NCBI GenBank assembly: GCA_002316005.1
Contig: DCIM01000090.1
Location: 5,190 to 69,189 of the forward strand
Length of the DNA: 64,000 bases
Source: Prevotellaceae bacterium UBA1726
GTDB taxonomy: Bacteria > Bacteroidota > Bacteroidia > Bacteroidales > Bacteroidaceae
Direction: 5' to 3'
A program made the translations under genes and the position numbers. The notes below the pieces were generated by a model. It was not told the DNA's origin, did not search any database, and saw only the letters and a program-made list of their open reading frames with translations. Of this stretch, positions 25,830 to 32,586 are shown in pieces; position 1 is the first letter of the stretch, and each line of letters opens with the position of its first letter.

Positions 25830-27293
25830 ATGAAGAATTTCAGCGATGCCGAACTGGCAAAAATATTAGATAAGGACATCTTCCACAAGATTTCGCAGGC
25901 TGCCGACAACCTCGGTCTCGACTGCTATGTTGTCGGTGGATTTGTTCGCGACATTTTCCTCGAACGACCATCCCACGACATTGATGTCGTAGTTGTCGGT
26001 AGTGGCATTGCTGTGGCTAAGGAACTGAAGAAGATTCTTGGCAAAAAGGCGCACTTGTCGGTATATAAGAATTTTGGTACTGCACAAGTGAAATTCTTTG
26101 ACACTGAAGTGGAGTTTGTTGGTGCCCGCAAGGAGAGTTATAATCGCGATTCGCGCAAGCCTATTGTTGAAGATGGTACCCTTGAGGACGACCAGAACCG
26201 CCGCGACTTCACCATCAATGCCCTTGCCATCTGTCTTAATGCCGATCGCTTCGGCGAACTGGTTGATCCGTTTGACGGATTGTATGACATGGAGGATGGA
26301 ATTATTCGTACACCTCTCAATCCCGACATCACCTTCTCTGATGACCCGTTGCGTATGCTTCGTTGCATCCGTTTCGCCACACAGTTGAACTTCTATATTG
26401 ATGATGAGACATTCGATGCTCTTGAGCGCAACAAGGAACGCATAAAGATTATAAGCGGTGAGCGAATTGCCGAGGAACTGAACAAGATTCTCAAGACCAA
26501 CACCCCGAGTCGCGGTTTTGTTGATCTCCACCGTTGCGGACTTCTTGAACTCATCCTTCCTGAACTTGCTGCACTCGATATCGTTGAGGTGAAAAACGGT
26601 CGTGCGCATAAGAACAACTTCTACCACACTCTCGAGGTTCTCGACAATGTGGCGCGAAAGACCGATTGGAGTGAGGCGAGTGGCGAGAATGGCCTCTGGC
26701 TCAAGTGGGCTGCACTACTTCACGACATAGGCAAACCAAAGTCGAAACGTTGGGAAGTGCCACAGGGATGGACTTTCCACAATCATAATTTCATTGGTGC
26801 AAAGATGATTCCAAACCTCTTCCGCCGAATGAAGTTGCCGCTCGACATGAAGATGAAGTATGTGCAGAAACTTGTTGATCTCCACATGCGTCCAATAGTC
26901 ATTGCCGATGAGGAGGTGACCGATTCTGCCGTTCGCCGACTGATGAACGATGCAGGCGATGACATTGAGGACCTGATGACTCTTTGCGAGGCCGATATTA
27001 CCTCAAAGAACCAGCAACGAAAGGCACAGTTCCTTGAGAACTTCCGCCTTGTGCGCGAGAAACTCAAGGATCTTGAAGAACGCGACTATAAACGCCTTCT
27101 CCAGCCGGTCATTGATGGAAATGAGATTATGGAAATGTTCAATCTCCAACCTTCACGCGAGGTAGGTGCGTTGAAGATGTGTCTGAAGGATGCTGTCCTC
27201 GACAATAAGGTAGAAAACGAGCGCGAACCGCTCATGGAACTCCTCATGAAGAAAGCCCGCGAAATGGGTCTTGTGAAGGAATTGGAAAAATAA
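25830..27293 (+). CDS. cca: CCA-adding tRNA nucleotidyltransferase / polymerase with HD domain
   Basis: A class II nucleotidyltransferase that adds or repairs the tRNA 3' CCA end. The 487-residue protein has the signature GGFVRDIFL followed by the DIDVVVV metal-binding aspartates, RRDFTINALAI, the RMLRCIRFA motif, and an HD phosphohydrolase domain (LLHDIGKP ... HNHNFIGA). The combination is typical of Bacteroidetes enzymes. Poly(A) polymerase activity cannot be excluded by sequence. A TAATTTTG box (25794-25801) gives a ~22-nt leader. Confidence 0.93.
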   Translation: MKNFSDAELAKILDKDIFHKISQAADNLGLDCYVVGGFVRDIFLERPSHDIDVVVVGSGIAVAKELKKILGKKAHLSVYKNFGTAQVKFFDTEVEFVGARKESYNRDSRKPIVEDGTLEDDQNRRDFTINALAICLNADRFGELVDPFDGLYDMEDGIIRTPLNPDITFSDDPLRMLRCIRFATQLNFYIDDETFDALERNKERIKIISGERIAEELNKILKTNTPSRGFVDLHRCGLLELILPELAALDIVEVKNGRAHKNNFYHTLEVLDNVARKTDWSEASGENGLWLKWAALLHDIGKPKSKRWEVPQGWTFHNHNFIGAKMIPNLFRRMKLPLDMKMKYVQKLVDLHMRPIVIADEEVTDSAVRRLMNDAGDDIEDLMTLCEADITSKNQQRKAQFLENFRLVREKLKDLEERDYKRLLQPVIDGNEIMEMFNLQPSREVGALKMCLKDAVLDNKVENEREPLMELLMKKAREMGLVKELEK

Positions 27294-27312
27294 TTACTCT
27301 AATCAGAACGCT

Positions 27313-27711
27313 ATGGATGTAAAGAGAATAACCTGCAACACCGCTATTGAGGCTGAAGGTCTTCGGGCAAGGTTGTCGGAAATTGGAATAAAGAGCCTTA
27401 CTTACGACGAGACAAACAGTAAGGTGGCTCGTGGTGTGATTGATTCAACCATAGATGTGATGGTTGATGAATGCGACTATGAGCGTGCAAATGCCATCTA
27501 TCAGTTATTGCTGAAAGAAAAAGAGTCGTTCTTGCCTTGGTGTCCTGAATGTGGCAGCGAGAATGTAGAACTCCTCACCGCCTCCCGTCCTTCCAAGGGG
27601 CGTTGGGCGATGTTCTTAACTTCACTCCTCACCTTTCTTCCATTCTCCAATTCGCTTAATGTCCGAAAATACCGCTGCCGCGATTGCGGAAAGGAATTTG
27701 AACACAACTGA
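27313..27711 (+). CDS. DUF2007-like protein with C-terminal zinc ribbon
   Basis: A 132-residue protein. Residues 1-70 resemble the DUF2007 (putative signal-transducing) fold: short strands separated by helix with EGLRARLSEIGI and CDYERANAIYQ. A zinc ribbon follows with CPECGSE (~76-82) and CRDCGKEF near the C-terminus; between them lies a short hydrophobic stretch (FLTSLLTFLPF). Function is unknown. It lies 19 nt after cca and is probably co-transcribed. Confidence 0.75.
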   Translation: MDVKRITCNTAIEAEGLRARLSEIGIKSLTYDETNSKVARGVIDSTIDVMVDECDYERANAIYQLLLKEKESFLPWCPECGSENVELLTASRPSKGRWAMFLTSLLTFLPFSNSLNVRKYRCRDCGKEFEHN

Positions 27712-27812
27712 TAAAATCTACCCCAAATATTACGCCCACAGACAAATTGCCGAATTCGGTGCATAATGTGGTGAATTGTTCAATTCTTCCATAATAATCG
27801 TAACAATTCCCG

Positions 27813-27878
27813 AAAACCTATCAAAAACCTATCAAAAACCTATCATTATGATAGATATATGTGATAGGTTTTGGTAGA
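27813..27878. repeat. 11-bp iteron-like array A
   Basis: Three ACCTATCAAAA units at 11-bp spacing, then ATTATGATAGATATATGTGATAGG. It is an inverted version of arrays B (29303) and C (31141). It lies upstream of the WYL regulator promoter. Confidence 0.8.
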
Positions 27879-27928
27879 TGCATTAGATTTTTTTAACTGA
27901 AGGGTGGTGTATTTTTTTTGAACCTGTA

Positions 27929-27967
27929 CCTACAGTTGGCACAACTTTATTTGTATCTTTGCACCCG
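27929..27967 (+). promoter_or_regulatory. WYL gene promoter with shared operator-like sequence
   Basis: CCTACAGTTGGCACAAC followed by the -7 box TATCTTTG (27954-27961). The 39-bp block matches 33 of 39 positions in 28960-28998, including the exact spacing to the -7 box. It places the WYL start at 28011 and rules out an earlier ATG at 27918. Confidence 0.7.
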
Positions 27968-28010
27968 AATACTTAATATTAATAATGTACGCGTAAGGAT
28001 ACTGAATACT

Positions 28011-28928
28011 ATGGCAAGAAATTCTACAGAGAAAATGATGTGGATTGTAAACACAATCTATGAAGCGGGATGCATTTCATTGAAGCAAATTCAGAAGAAA
28101 TGGATTGACGAGCGAGTGGCTGATGGCAATCCGCTTCCTCGTCGCAGTTTCACCAACTATCTGGTGAAGGCCGGCGAAGAAGGATTCTGGATTGAGAACG
28201 AGAATAGTGGCGAATATCGATACTTCCTCCGAAATCCCCAGGCCCTTGAGCGAGGTGGCATGCCACGATGGTACCTGAACATATTGTCGGTGAAGCAGAC
28301 TCTCAGCACCAGTTTTCAGATTTACGACCGCATACAGGTGGAGGATGTCCCTTCCGGACAGGAACATCTTGAGGATGTCATCAAGGCAATGAAGGAATTC
28401 CATGCCATCACTTTCGATCATACCCACTACGGGCGTGAGGAGGTGAAGGAACACACGCTTCATCCTTATATGCTGAAGTTTTGGGGACAGCGTTGGTATG
28501 TGGTGGGACTCGACCTGGGCTACAATAAGATGCGCACATATTCGCTCGACCGCATCGCATACCTTCATGAGACAGACGAAGTCTTCACCATTCCAGAGAC
28601 TTTCTGTGCTGCCACATATTTCAATAATGAGTTCGGCGTCTTCCACGACCTCTCTCATCCTGTGGAGAAAATCCGGATATGGGCCACACCAGTACAGGCG
28701 TGCTACATACGCGGTCTGCCTCTTCACTGGACACAGGAGGAGATAGAACGAACCAACGAGTATAGTATTTTCGAGTTGCGACTGCGAGTAGAGATTGACT
28801 TCATTCAGAAGATTCTCAGTTATGGCAAGGATGTGGAAGTGCTTGAGCCTCAGAGTCTTCGCGACAAATTGAAGGAACATGCCAAGGCAATGCTCGAGTT
28901 CTATGATCCAGAGTCTTTAGCGAAATAA
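28011..28928 (+). CDS. WYL-domain transcriptional regulator
   Basis: A 305-residue regulator. Residues 1-75 look like a winged helix (YEAGCISLKQIQKKW, then RRSFTNYLVKAGE). The WYL domain covers ~120-215, with TFDHTHYGREE, then LHPYMLKFWGQRWYVVG and the YSLDRI signature. A C-terminal WCX-like extension runs ~225-300. Such proteins sense ligands, often nucleotides or ssDNA, and commonly autoregulate and control mobile or defence loci. The same promoter/operator block occurs upstream of itself and upstream of the leader of the next gene, so it probably controls both; this is inference. Confidence 0.85.
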   Translation: MARNSTEKMMWIVNTIYEAGCISLKQIQKKWIDERVADGNPLPRRSFTNYLVKAGEEGFWIENENSGEYRYFLRNPQALERGGMPRWYLNILSVKQTLSTSFQIYDRIQVEDVPSGQEHLEDVIKAMKEFHAITFDHTHYGREEVKEHTLHPYMLKFWGQRWYVVGLDLGYNKMRTYSLDRIAYLHETDEVFTIPETFCAATYFNNEFGVFHDLSHPVEKIRIWATPVQACYIRGLPLHWTQEEIERTNEYSIFELRLRVEIDFIQKILSYGKDVEVLEPQSLRDKLKEHAKAMLEFYDPESLAK

Positions 28929-28959
28929 CATTTTTTAAGAAAAAAAGTTCAGGGGTGTG

Positions 28960-28998
28960 CCTATAGTTGGCTCACCCTTGTTTGTATCTTTGCAGCCG
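28960..28998 (+). promoter_or_regulatory. Second copy of the promoter/operator block, driving the long leader
   Basis: CCTATAGTTGGCTCACC followed by TATCTTTG (28985-28992). It is the twin of 27929-27967. Predicted transcription begins near 29000, at the start of a structured stretch and about 535 nt before the next start codon. Confidence 0.7.
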
Positions 28999-29081
28999 TG
29001 AACCATAAGCCACAGCACCGACAAGGTCGGGAGCCACATGAAATGCTCAGCCAGGCATGGTCACGCAGAGTTAGTTCACGG
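28996..29081 (+). ncRNA. Candidate structured RNA or leader element
   Basis: CCGTGAAC (28996-29003) pairs perfectly with GTTCACGG (29074-29081) and closes an ~86-nt domain. Inside are a hairpin CCGAC-AAG-GTCGG (29018-29030) and a weaker hairpin ATGC/GCAT (29043-29058). A palindrome CTACAGCTGTAG follows at 29130-29141, ending a 10-codon frame at 29109. No known riboswitch or RNA family is matched with confidence. Confidence 0.45.
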
Positions 29082-29195
29082 AATAATAAACCCTTAAATC
29101 TAAGTATTATGAAGCGAAGGAAAGAAAAGCTACAGCTGTAGAGCTCGGCTCAACGAAGTCCAACGACCATCAGATTCCCAATCGCAATGGCAAAG

Positions 29196-29300
29196 TCATT
29201 CCACTGAAATGACCTCCTCATTTAACCGAAATGACCAGTTCATTTAACCGTAATGAGCATCTCATTTAACTGAAATGACAGCCTCATTCCATTGGAATCA
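29196..29300. repeat. Palindromic array R2 (five 17-bp units, 22-bp period)
   Basis: Units start at 29196, 29218, 29240, 29262 and 29284, exactly 22 bp apart. Consensus TCATTTAACTGAAATGA; the last unit is degenerate (TCATTCCATTGGAATCA). Spacers are CCTCC, CCAGT, GCATC and CAGCC. It lies in the leader region of the ATPase gene. Confidence 0.92.
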
Positions 29301-29302
29301 TG

Positions 29303-29362
29303 AAAATCTACCATATATATCTACCATAATGGTAGGTTTTTGGTAGGTTTTTGATAGGTTTT
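29303..29362. repeat. 11-bp iteron-like array B
   Basis: ATCTACCATATATATCTACC, then AATGGTAGG and three GGTAGGTTTTT-type units at 11-bp spacing. It is nearly identical to array C (31141-31200); the two copies flank the ATPase gene in direct orientation. Confidence 0.85.
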
Positions 29363-29378
29363 GGCCAAGAAGGTGGTT

Positions 29379-29413
29379 TCGGCTCCTCGGTCGCGCGGGA
29401 GGAGCAGAGCCGA
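29379..29413 (+). promoter_or_regulatory. GC-rich hairpin in the leader
   Basis: TCGGCTC (29379-29385) pairs with GAGCCGA (29407-29413), with CTC/GAG pairs inside. No T-run follows, so it is a leader structure instead of a clear terminator. Confidence 0.45.
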
Positions 29414-29508
29414 CTCCAGTTTGTATTATCATCAGTTATTAACCAATTAAATTTTTTATCATTTCTGCTCACTCCTTGCCTTCGGGGCATTGAAAGGCAG
29501 AAGAAACA

Positions 29509-29541
29509 ATGAACACCAAAAAGAATAATCCCGATGAGTAA
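29509..29541 (+). other. 10-codon upstream frame overlapping the ATPase start
   Basis: ATG at 29509 opens MNTKKNNPDE and stops with TAA at 29539-29541, overlapping the ATG of the next gene at 29534 in a different frame. It could couple translation or act as a decoy. Its A-rich start context is as good as that of the main gene. Confidence 0.35.
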
Positions 29542-31117
29542 AAATAATAGAAGGAGGAGACTGCATAAGAGTCAGAAGCACAGACTTGGCGGCAGTCAGA
29601 AGAAAGTAGTTATCGGTGCTCCTGCTGTTCAGGACGCAACAGCAAGCACCACAGTAAATAATCCACAGTCAAGTGAGAGTCCACAGATGGTGGTTGCTCA
29701 GGCAGAGAACCCAGTGGTTGCTGCTACAGCAAACCCAGCTGTTGCTCCTGCAGAGGCTCAGAAGAGAGTGATGGTGGAGAATTCATCGCCCGATGCAATT
29801 CCTGTTCCACCAATACCACCACTACCGAAGTTCTTCGAGAAGGTGATGGCACTCTATCCAGAGAATCTGCATCCGGCAGTCATCATGACGATGCTCTCAA
29901 TACTTGGCTTCTTTGCCACAAAAGTAAGATTCAACTATCTGCAGAACAGAGTGATGCCGTTGACAATCCTTACCTTCATCATGGCTCCGTTTGCCTCGAA
30001 CAAGAGTTTCACTACCCACCTGTGGAACATCTTCTCCTACAGACTCAAGGCTGCTGAGAAGATTCTTGCCAAGAAGGCAGAAGACGAGAGATTGGCCAGA
30101 GTGAACAGCGCTGCCGACAAGGAGAAGGTGACAACCAAGATTCCAATGAGACTCATGGCGTCGAAAATCACTCCTGCCGCTGTATTCAAGCAGATGGAGG
30201 AGAATCCAGGAGTACACCAGATGCTGCATACCGAGGAGGTGAAGTCGTTGAGACAGACCAATATGACATCGTATGGCGAACTGCCTTATCTGCTCTGTCA
30301 GGCCTTTGACGGCTCGGAAGTGAGCAAGGCCACTTGTACCGACCTCTCGGCAAATGTCAGAACTGACGCACTCATCAACACTATCATCTGTGGTACCAAT
30401 CACGAGATGTTCAGACTCTTCGGCGATGGAGAGGACGGACTCGTCAGCAGAGCATGCCTTTGTCTGTTGCCAAGTACCTTGGACCAGCCAATAGCAAGAT
30501 TCTACAAGCCTTCGCCAGAGTTGCAGGCTGAGATAGATGCTGTTGTTGACAGTCTCTCGGCCGAGGGCGCGAACGAGCCTGATAAGTTGGTGGAGTATTA
30601 CTTCCCAATGTTTGAGAAATTCTTTGACGATTCTCTTGAGAAGTCGAGACAGGAATTTCTTGATACAGGCGATGAGATGTGGAGAAAGTTTGCCTTCAGA
30701 AGTCATAACATCGGCTACAGAGCCGGTGTGATAGGTTGGCTTGTCACGGGAAAGTCTGAGGAGGTGATGAACGAGGACTACACGAATGTCAGCGATGACA
30801 TGCAGAGAGTGCTCAATCTCGCCGAATGGACTACATCCTATGTCCAGACAATGCAGTACTATGTGATGGGCCCAAAGGTGGAGAAGGCACTTGAGGACAA
30901 CTCCGTTGAGAAGCCTTCAACCGGCAGAATCACTTCGTTCTTCACTGATATGCCAGACGAATTCTATACCGAGGATATCAACGAACTGAGACAGAAGAAG
31001 GGTATGCCGATAGTGCAGAATCTCTATAACATCACATCAAGATGGGTGAAGGCTGGACTCATCCAGAAGTGTCCGACCAATCCGAAGATGTGGCAGAAGA
31101 TAAAGACAACTGCTTAA
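29534..31117 (+). CDS. DUF3987-like ATPase of the accessory region
   Basis: A 527-residue protein. The first 25 residues are very basic (RRRR, KSQKHRLGG), followed by a low-complexity Ala/Pro/Val linker to ~95. From there it resembles DUF3987 ATPases linked to mobile elements: LHPAVIMTMLSILG, a degenerate P-loop APFASNKS (residues 151-158, Asn in place of Gly), LHTEEVKSL in the Walker B position, and TIICGTNHEM. The C-terminal ~60 residues may form a winged helix. All 25 arginine codons are AGA (23) or AGG (2); none is CGN, unlike every neighbour checked. Iteron-like arrays lie on both sides. Function is unknown. Confidence 0.75.
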   Translation: MSKNNRRRRLHKSQKHRLGGSQKKVVIGAPAVQDATASTTVNNPQSSESPQMVVAQAENPVVAATANPAVAPAEAQKRVMVENSSPDAIPVPPIPPLPKFFEKVMALYPENLHPAVIMTMLSILGFFATKVRFNYLQNRVMPLTILTFIMAPFASNKSFTTHLWNIFSYRLKAAEKILAKKAEDERLARVNSAADKEKVTTKIPMRLMASKITPAAVFKQMEENPGVHQMLHTEEVKSLRQTNMTSYGELPYLLCQAFDGSEVSKATCTDLSANVRTDALINTIICGTNHEMFRLFGDGEDGLVSRACLCLLPSTLDQPIARFYKPSPELQAEIDAVVDSLSAEGANEPDKLVEYYFPMFEKFFDDSLEKSRQEFLDTGDEMWRKFAFRSHNIGYRAGVIGWLVTGKSEEVMNEDYTNVSDDMQRVLNLAEWTTSYVQTMQYYVMGPKVEKALEDNSVEKPSTGRITSFFTDMPDEFYTEDINELRQKKGMPIVQNLYNITSRWVKAGLIQKCPTNPKMWQKIKTTA

Positions 31118-31140
31118 CCATCCCACCTCCCCGGAGAGAC

Positions 31141-31200
31141 AAAATCTACCATATATATCTACCATAATGGTAGGTTTTTGGTAGGTTTTTGGTAGGTTTT
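31141..31200. repeat. 11-bp iteron-like array C
   Basis: ATCTACCATATATATCTACC, AATGGTAGG and further GGTAGGTTTTT units. It differs from array B by only one or two bases over 60 and lies 23 nt after the ATPase stop. Confidence 0.85.
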
Positions 31201-31218
31201 TCCTCGGAGGGCAGAAAC

Positions 31219-31251
31219 AAAAAAGCCTCACCTGTAAAAAAGGTGGGGCTT
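31219..31251 (-). terminator. Intrinsic terminator of the radical SAM gene
   Basis: On the minus strand GCCCCACC (31249-31242) pairs with GGTGAGGC (31232-31225) and is followed by TTTTTT. It lies ~30 nt after the radical SAM stop. Confidence 0.85.
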
Positions 31252-31281
31252 ATGTGTGGTTTGAAATAAAGTTTACAGAAA

Positions 31282-32046
31282 TCAGTAACTTGCCGAGCAA
31301 GGGATGCCGAGGGCGAGGACACGGTCGCGGATGGCATCAAGTTCCTCGTGAGTGGCTTTCAGGAGAGTCTTGTCAGGAGTCTCGCGGTCAATGGTGTATA
31401 TCATCACCTGCTGTGGGGCGAGTCGCTTCACCGCCTCAAGCCATGGTCCGACAAACTCCTCACCGGTGTTGTCCACGCCTTCGCCTTTCATGAACATGGT
31501 CTGAATGATGGCGTGACCACGGAAATCGGCAATGCCCCGGAGAATGGCGTCAAGGTCGTAGTGGCCCACAGGACGGTCCACCTTATTAATATAGTCCGTG
31601 CTTACGGTGTCGAGTTTCAGGATGTTGTTGTCAACCTTCATCAGAGCCTCGTGAACATTTGGGCGATTGATGAAAGTAGAGTTCGTGAGAACGCTCACCT
31701 TTGCCTCAGGGCAGTACTTGTCGCGCAGGCTGATGGTATCATCGATTATCTCTGCGAAATGCGGATGACCTGTCGGTTCGCCGTTGCCAGCAAAGGTCAG
31801 CACATCAGGCAACTGTCCTTCACGGCTCATCTCCTGGAGTTTCTCCTCGAGAGCAAGAGCCACCTCCTCGCGAGTAGGGCGAGGAAGGGTAGGGCGGAAG
31901 TCTTTGTTGAATCCGCACTCGCAGTAGATGCAGTCGAAACTGCACACTTTGCCGTCCTTCGGCATGAGGTTTATGCCGAGCGAGATACCCAGTCGGCGAC
32001 TATGAATTGGTCCGAAAATCGGCGCGTTGTAAAGTACTGTGCTCAT
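31282..32046 (-). CDS. Radical SAM protein
   Basis: A 254-residue radical SAM enzyme with the iron-sulfur motif CSFDCIYC (C35, C39, C42; CX3CX2C). The SAM-binding glycine-rich strand FAGNGEPTGHP and the usual VLTNSTF and LKLDTVS strands follow. There is no C-terminal SPASM cluster; the protein ends CSASY. The family resembles MoaA/PflA-like small radical SAM proteins found widely in Bacteroidales; the substrate is not known. ATG at 32046 is preferred over a TTG start at 32058. It is convergent with the ATPase gene and may be the chromosomal side of the accessory region. Confidence 0.85.
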   Translation of the reverse strand: MSTVLYNAPIFGPIHSRRLGISLGINLMPKDGKVCSFDCIYCECGFNKDFRPTLPRPTREEVALALEEKLQEMSREGQLPDVLTFAGNGEPTGHPHFAEIIDDTISLRDKYCPEAKVSVLTNSTFINRPNVHEALMKVDNNILKLDTVSTDYINKVDRPVGHYDLDAILRGIADFRGHAIIQTMFMKGEGVDNTGEEFVGPWLEAVKRLAPQQVMIYTIDRETPDKTLLKATHEELDAIRDRVLALGIPCSASY

Positions 32047-32109
32047 AACTGCCGGCAAAATTAATCAAATTACATGGAATGGCAAAAAGAAAATGAGAAA
32101 ATGTTTTAT

Positions 32110-32527
32110 TTAGATCAAAAAGTCTGCTTCTTTGTCCTGAGCCTTCGGCTTGGATGCCTGACCTGATTCTATTCTTATGAAAGCAAGACTTTCAACGAAC
32201 TTCTTCAGTTCATTCATCACTCTCTACGAGAGTTCAGTCCAAAAGCAGAAAAAAAAGTCTTCGTTTCACTCAGAAAAAAAATCGTTCAAACAAAAGTAAC
32301 GAGAAAAAATCGTTCAGCGTGAAATATTCAGCATGTAGTTTTTGTTTGCGTTAGCCTTTTTTTTGCAAGCGAAGCGCGCACTTTTTCTTTTTGGAGCAGA
32401 CTCTGTGGAAACAATGTGAATTGGCTCGGAAAAACTTGTTTTCAAAGAGACAAGACGCATTGAAGACACAAGGGGATTGCTTCAGCAAGACCAAAAGAGA
32501 GGATGTGAACAAAACTTTTTGATCTAA
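32110..32527. repeat. 418-bp element bounded by perfect 14-bp inverted repeats
   Basis: TTAGATCAAAAAGT (32110-32123) and ACTTTTTGATCTAA (32514-32527) are perfect inverted copies. A second pair, AGTCTGCTTC (32121-32130) and GGAGCAGACT (32393-32402), lies inside. The interior is A/T-tract rich and holds near-direct repeats around ATCGTTCA. It may be a MITE-like element or a large structured RNA. No target-site duplication was evident. Confidence 0.55.
32177..32299 (+). CDS. Possible 40-residue basic small protein
   Basis: A short frame inside the inverted-repeat element encodes 40 residues: a hydrophobic/aromatic N-terminal half (LSTNFFSSFITLYESSV) and a Lys/Ser-rich C-terminal half (QKQKKKSSFHSEKKSFKQK). 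No promoter box stands directly ahead of it. Composition could be a by-product of the A-tracts of the repeat. Treat as tentative. Confidence 0.3.
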   Translation: MKARLSTNFFSSFITLYESSVQKQKKKSSFHSEKKSFKQK

Positions 32528-32574
32528 TTCACATAAAATAATATTTTCTTGTCTCGTTATTCAAATTTTATTCT

Positions 32575-32582
32575 TATCTTTG
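32575..32582 (+). promoter_or_regulatory. -7 box of the primase gene, immediately before the ATG
   Basis: TATCTTTG ends only four bases before the start codon at 32587. The expected transcription start falls on or next to the ATG, implying a leaderless message. Confidence 0.55.
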
Positions 32583-32586
32583 GCGT

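Noticed and set aside
29018..29070. Short resemblance to the cobalamin riboswitch core (GAGCCACATG and CAGCCAGG).
   Set aside because: The stretch is far shorter than any cobalamin aptamer and lacks the upstream stems and a complete B12 box; the downstream gene has no B12 link.
29196..29300. CRISPR-like layout of repeats and spacers.
   Set aside because: Spacers are only five bases, repeats are 17-bp near-palindromes, units vary, and no cas genes are present.
29897..30706. Long antisense open frame in the ATPase gene.
   Set aside because: It is a shadow, lengthened by the gene's codon bias; no homologous motif or start context.
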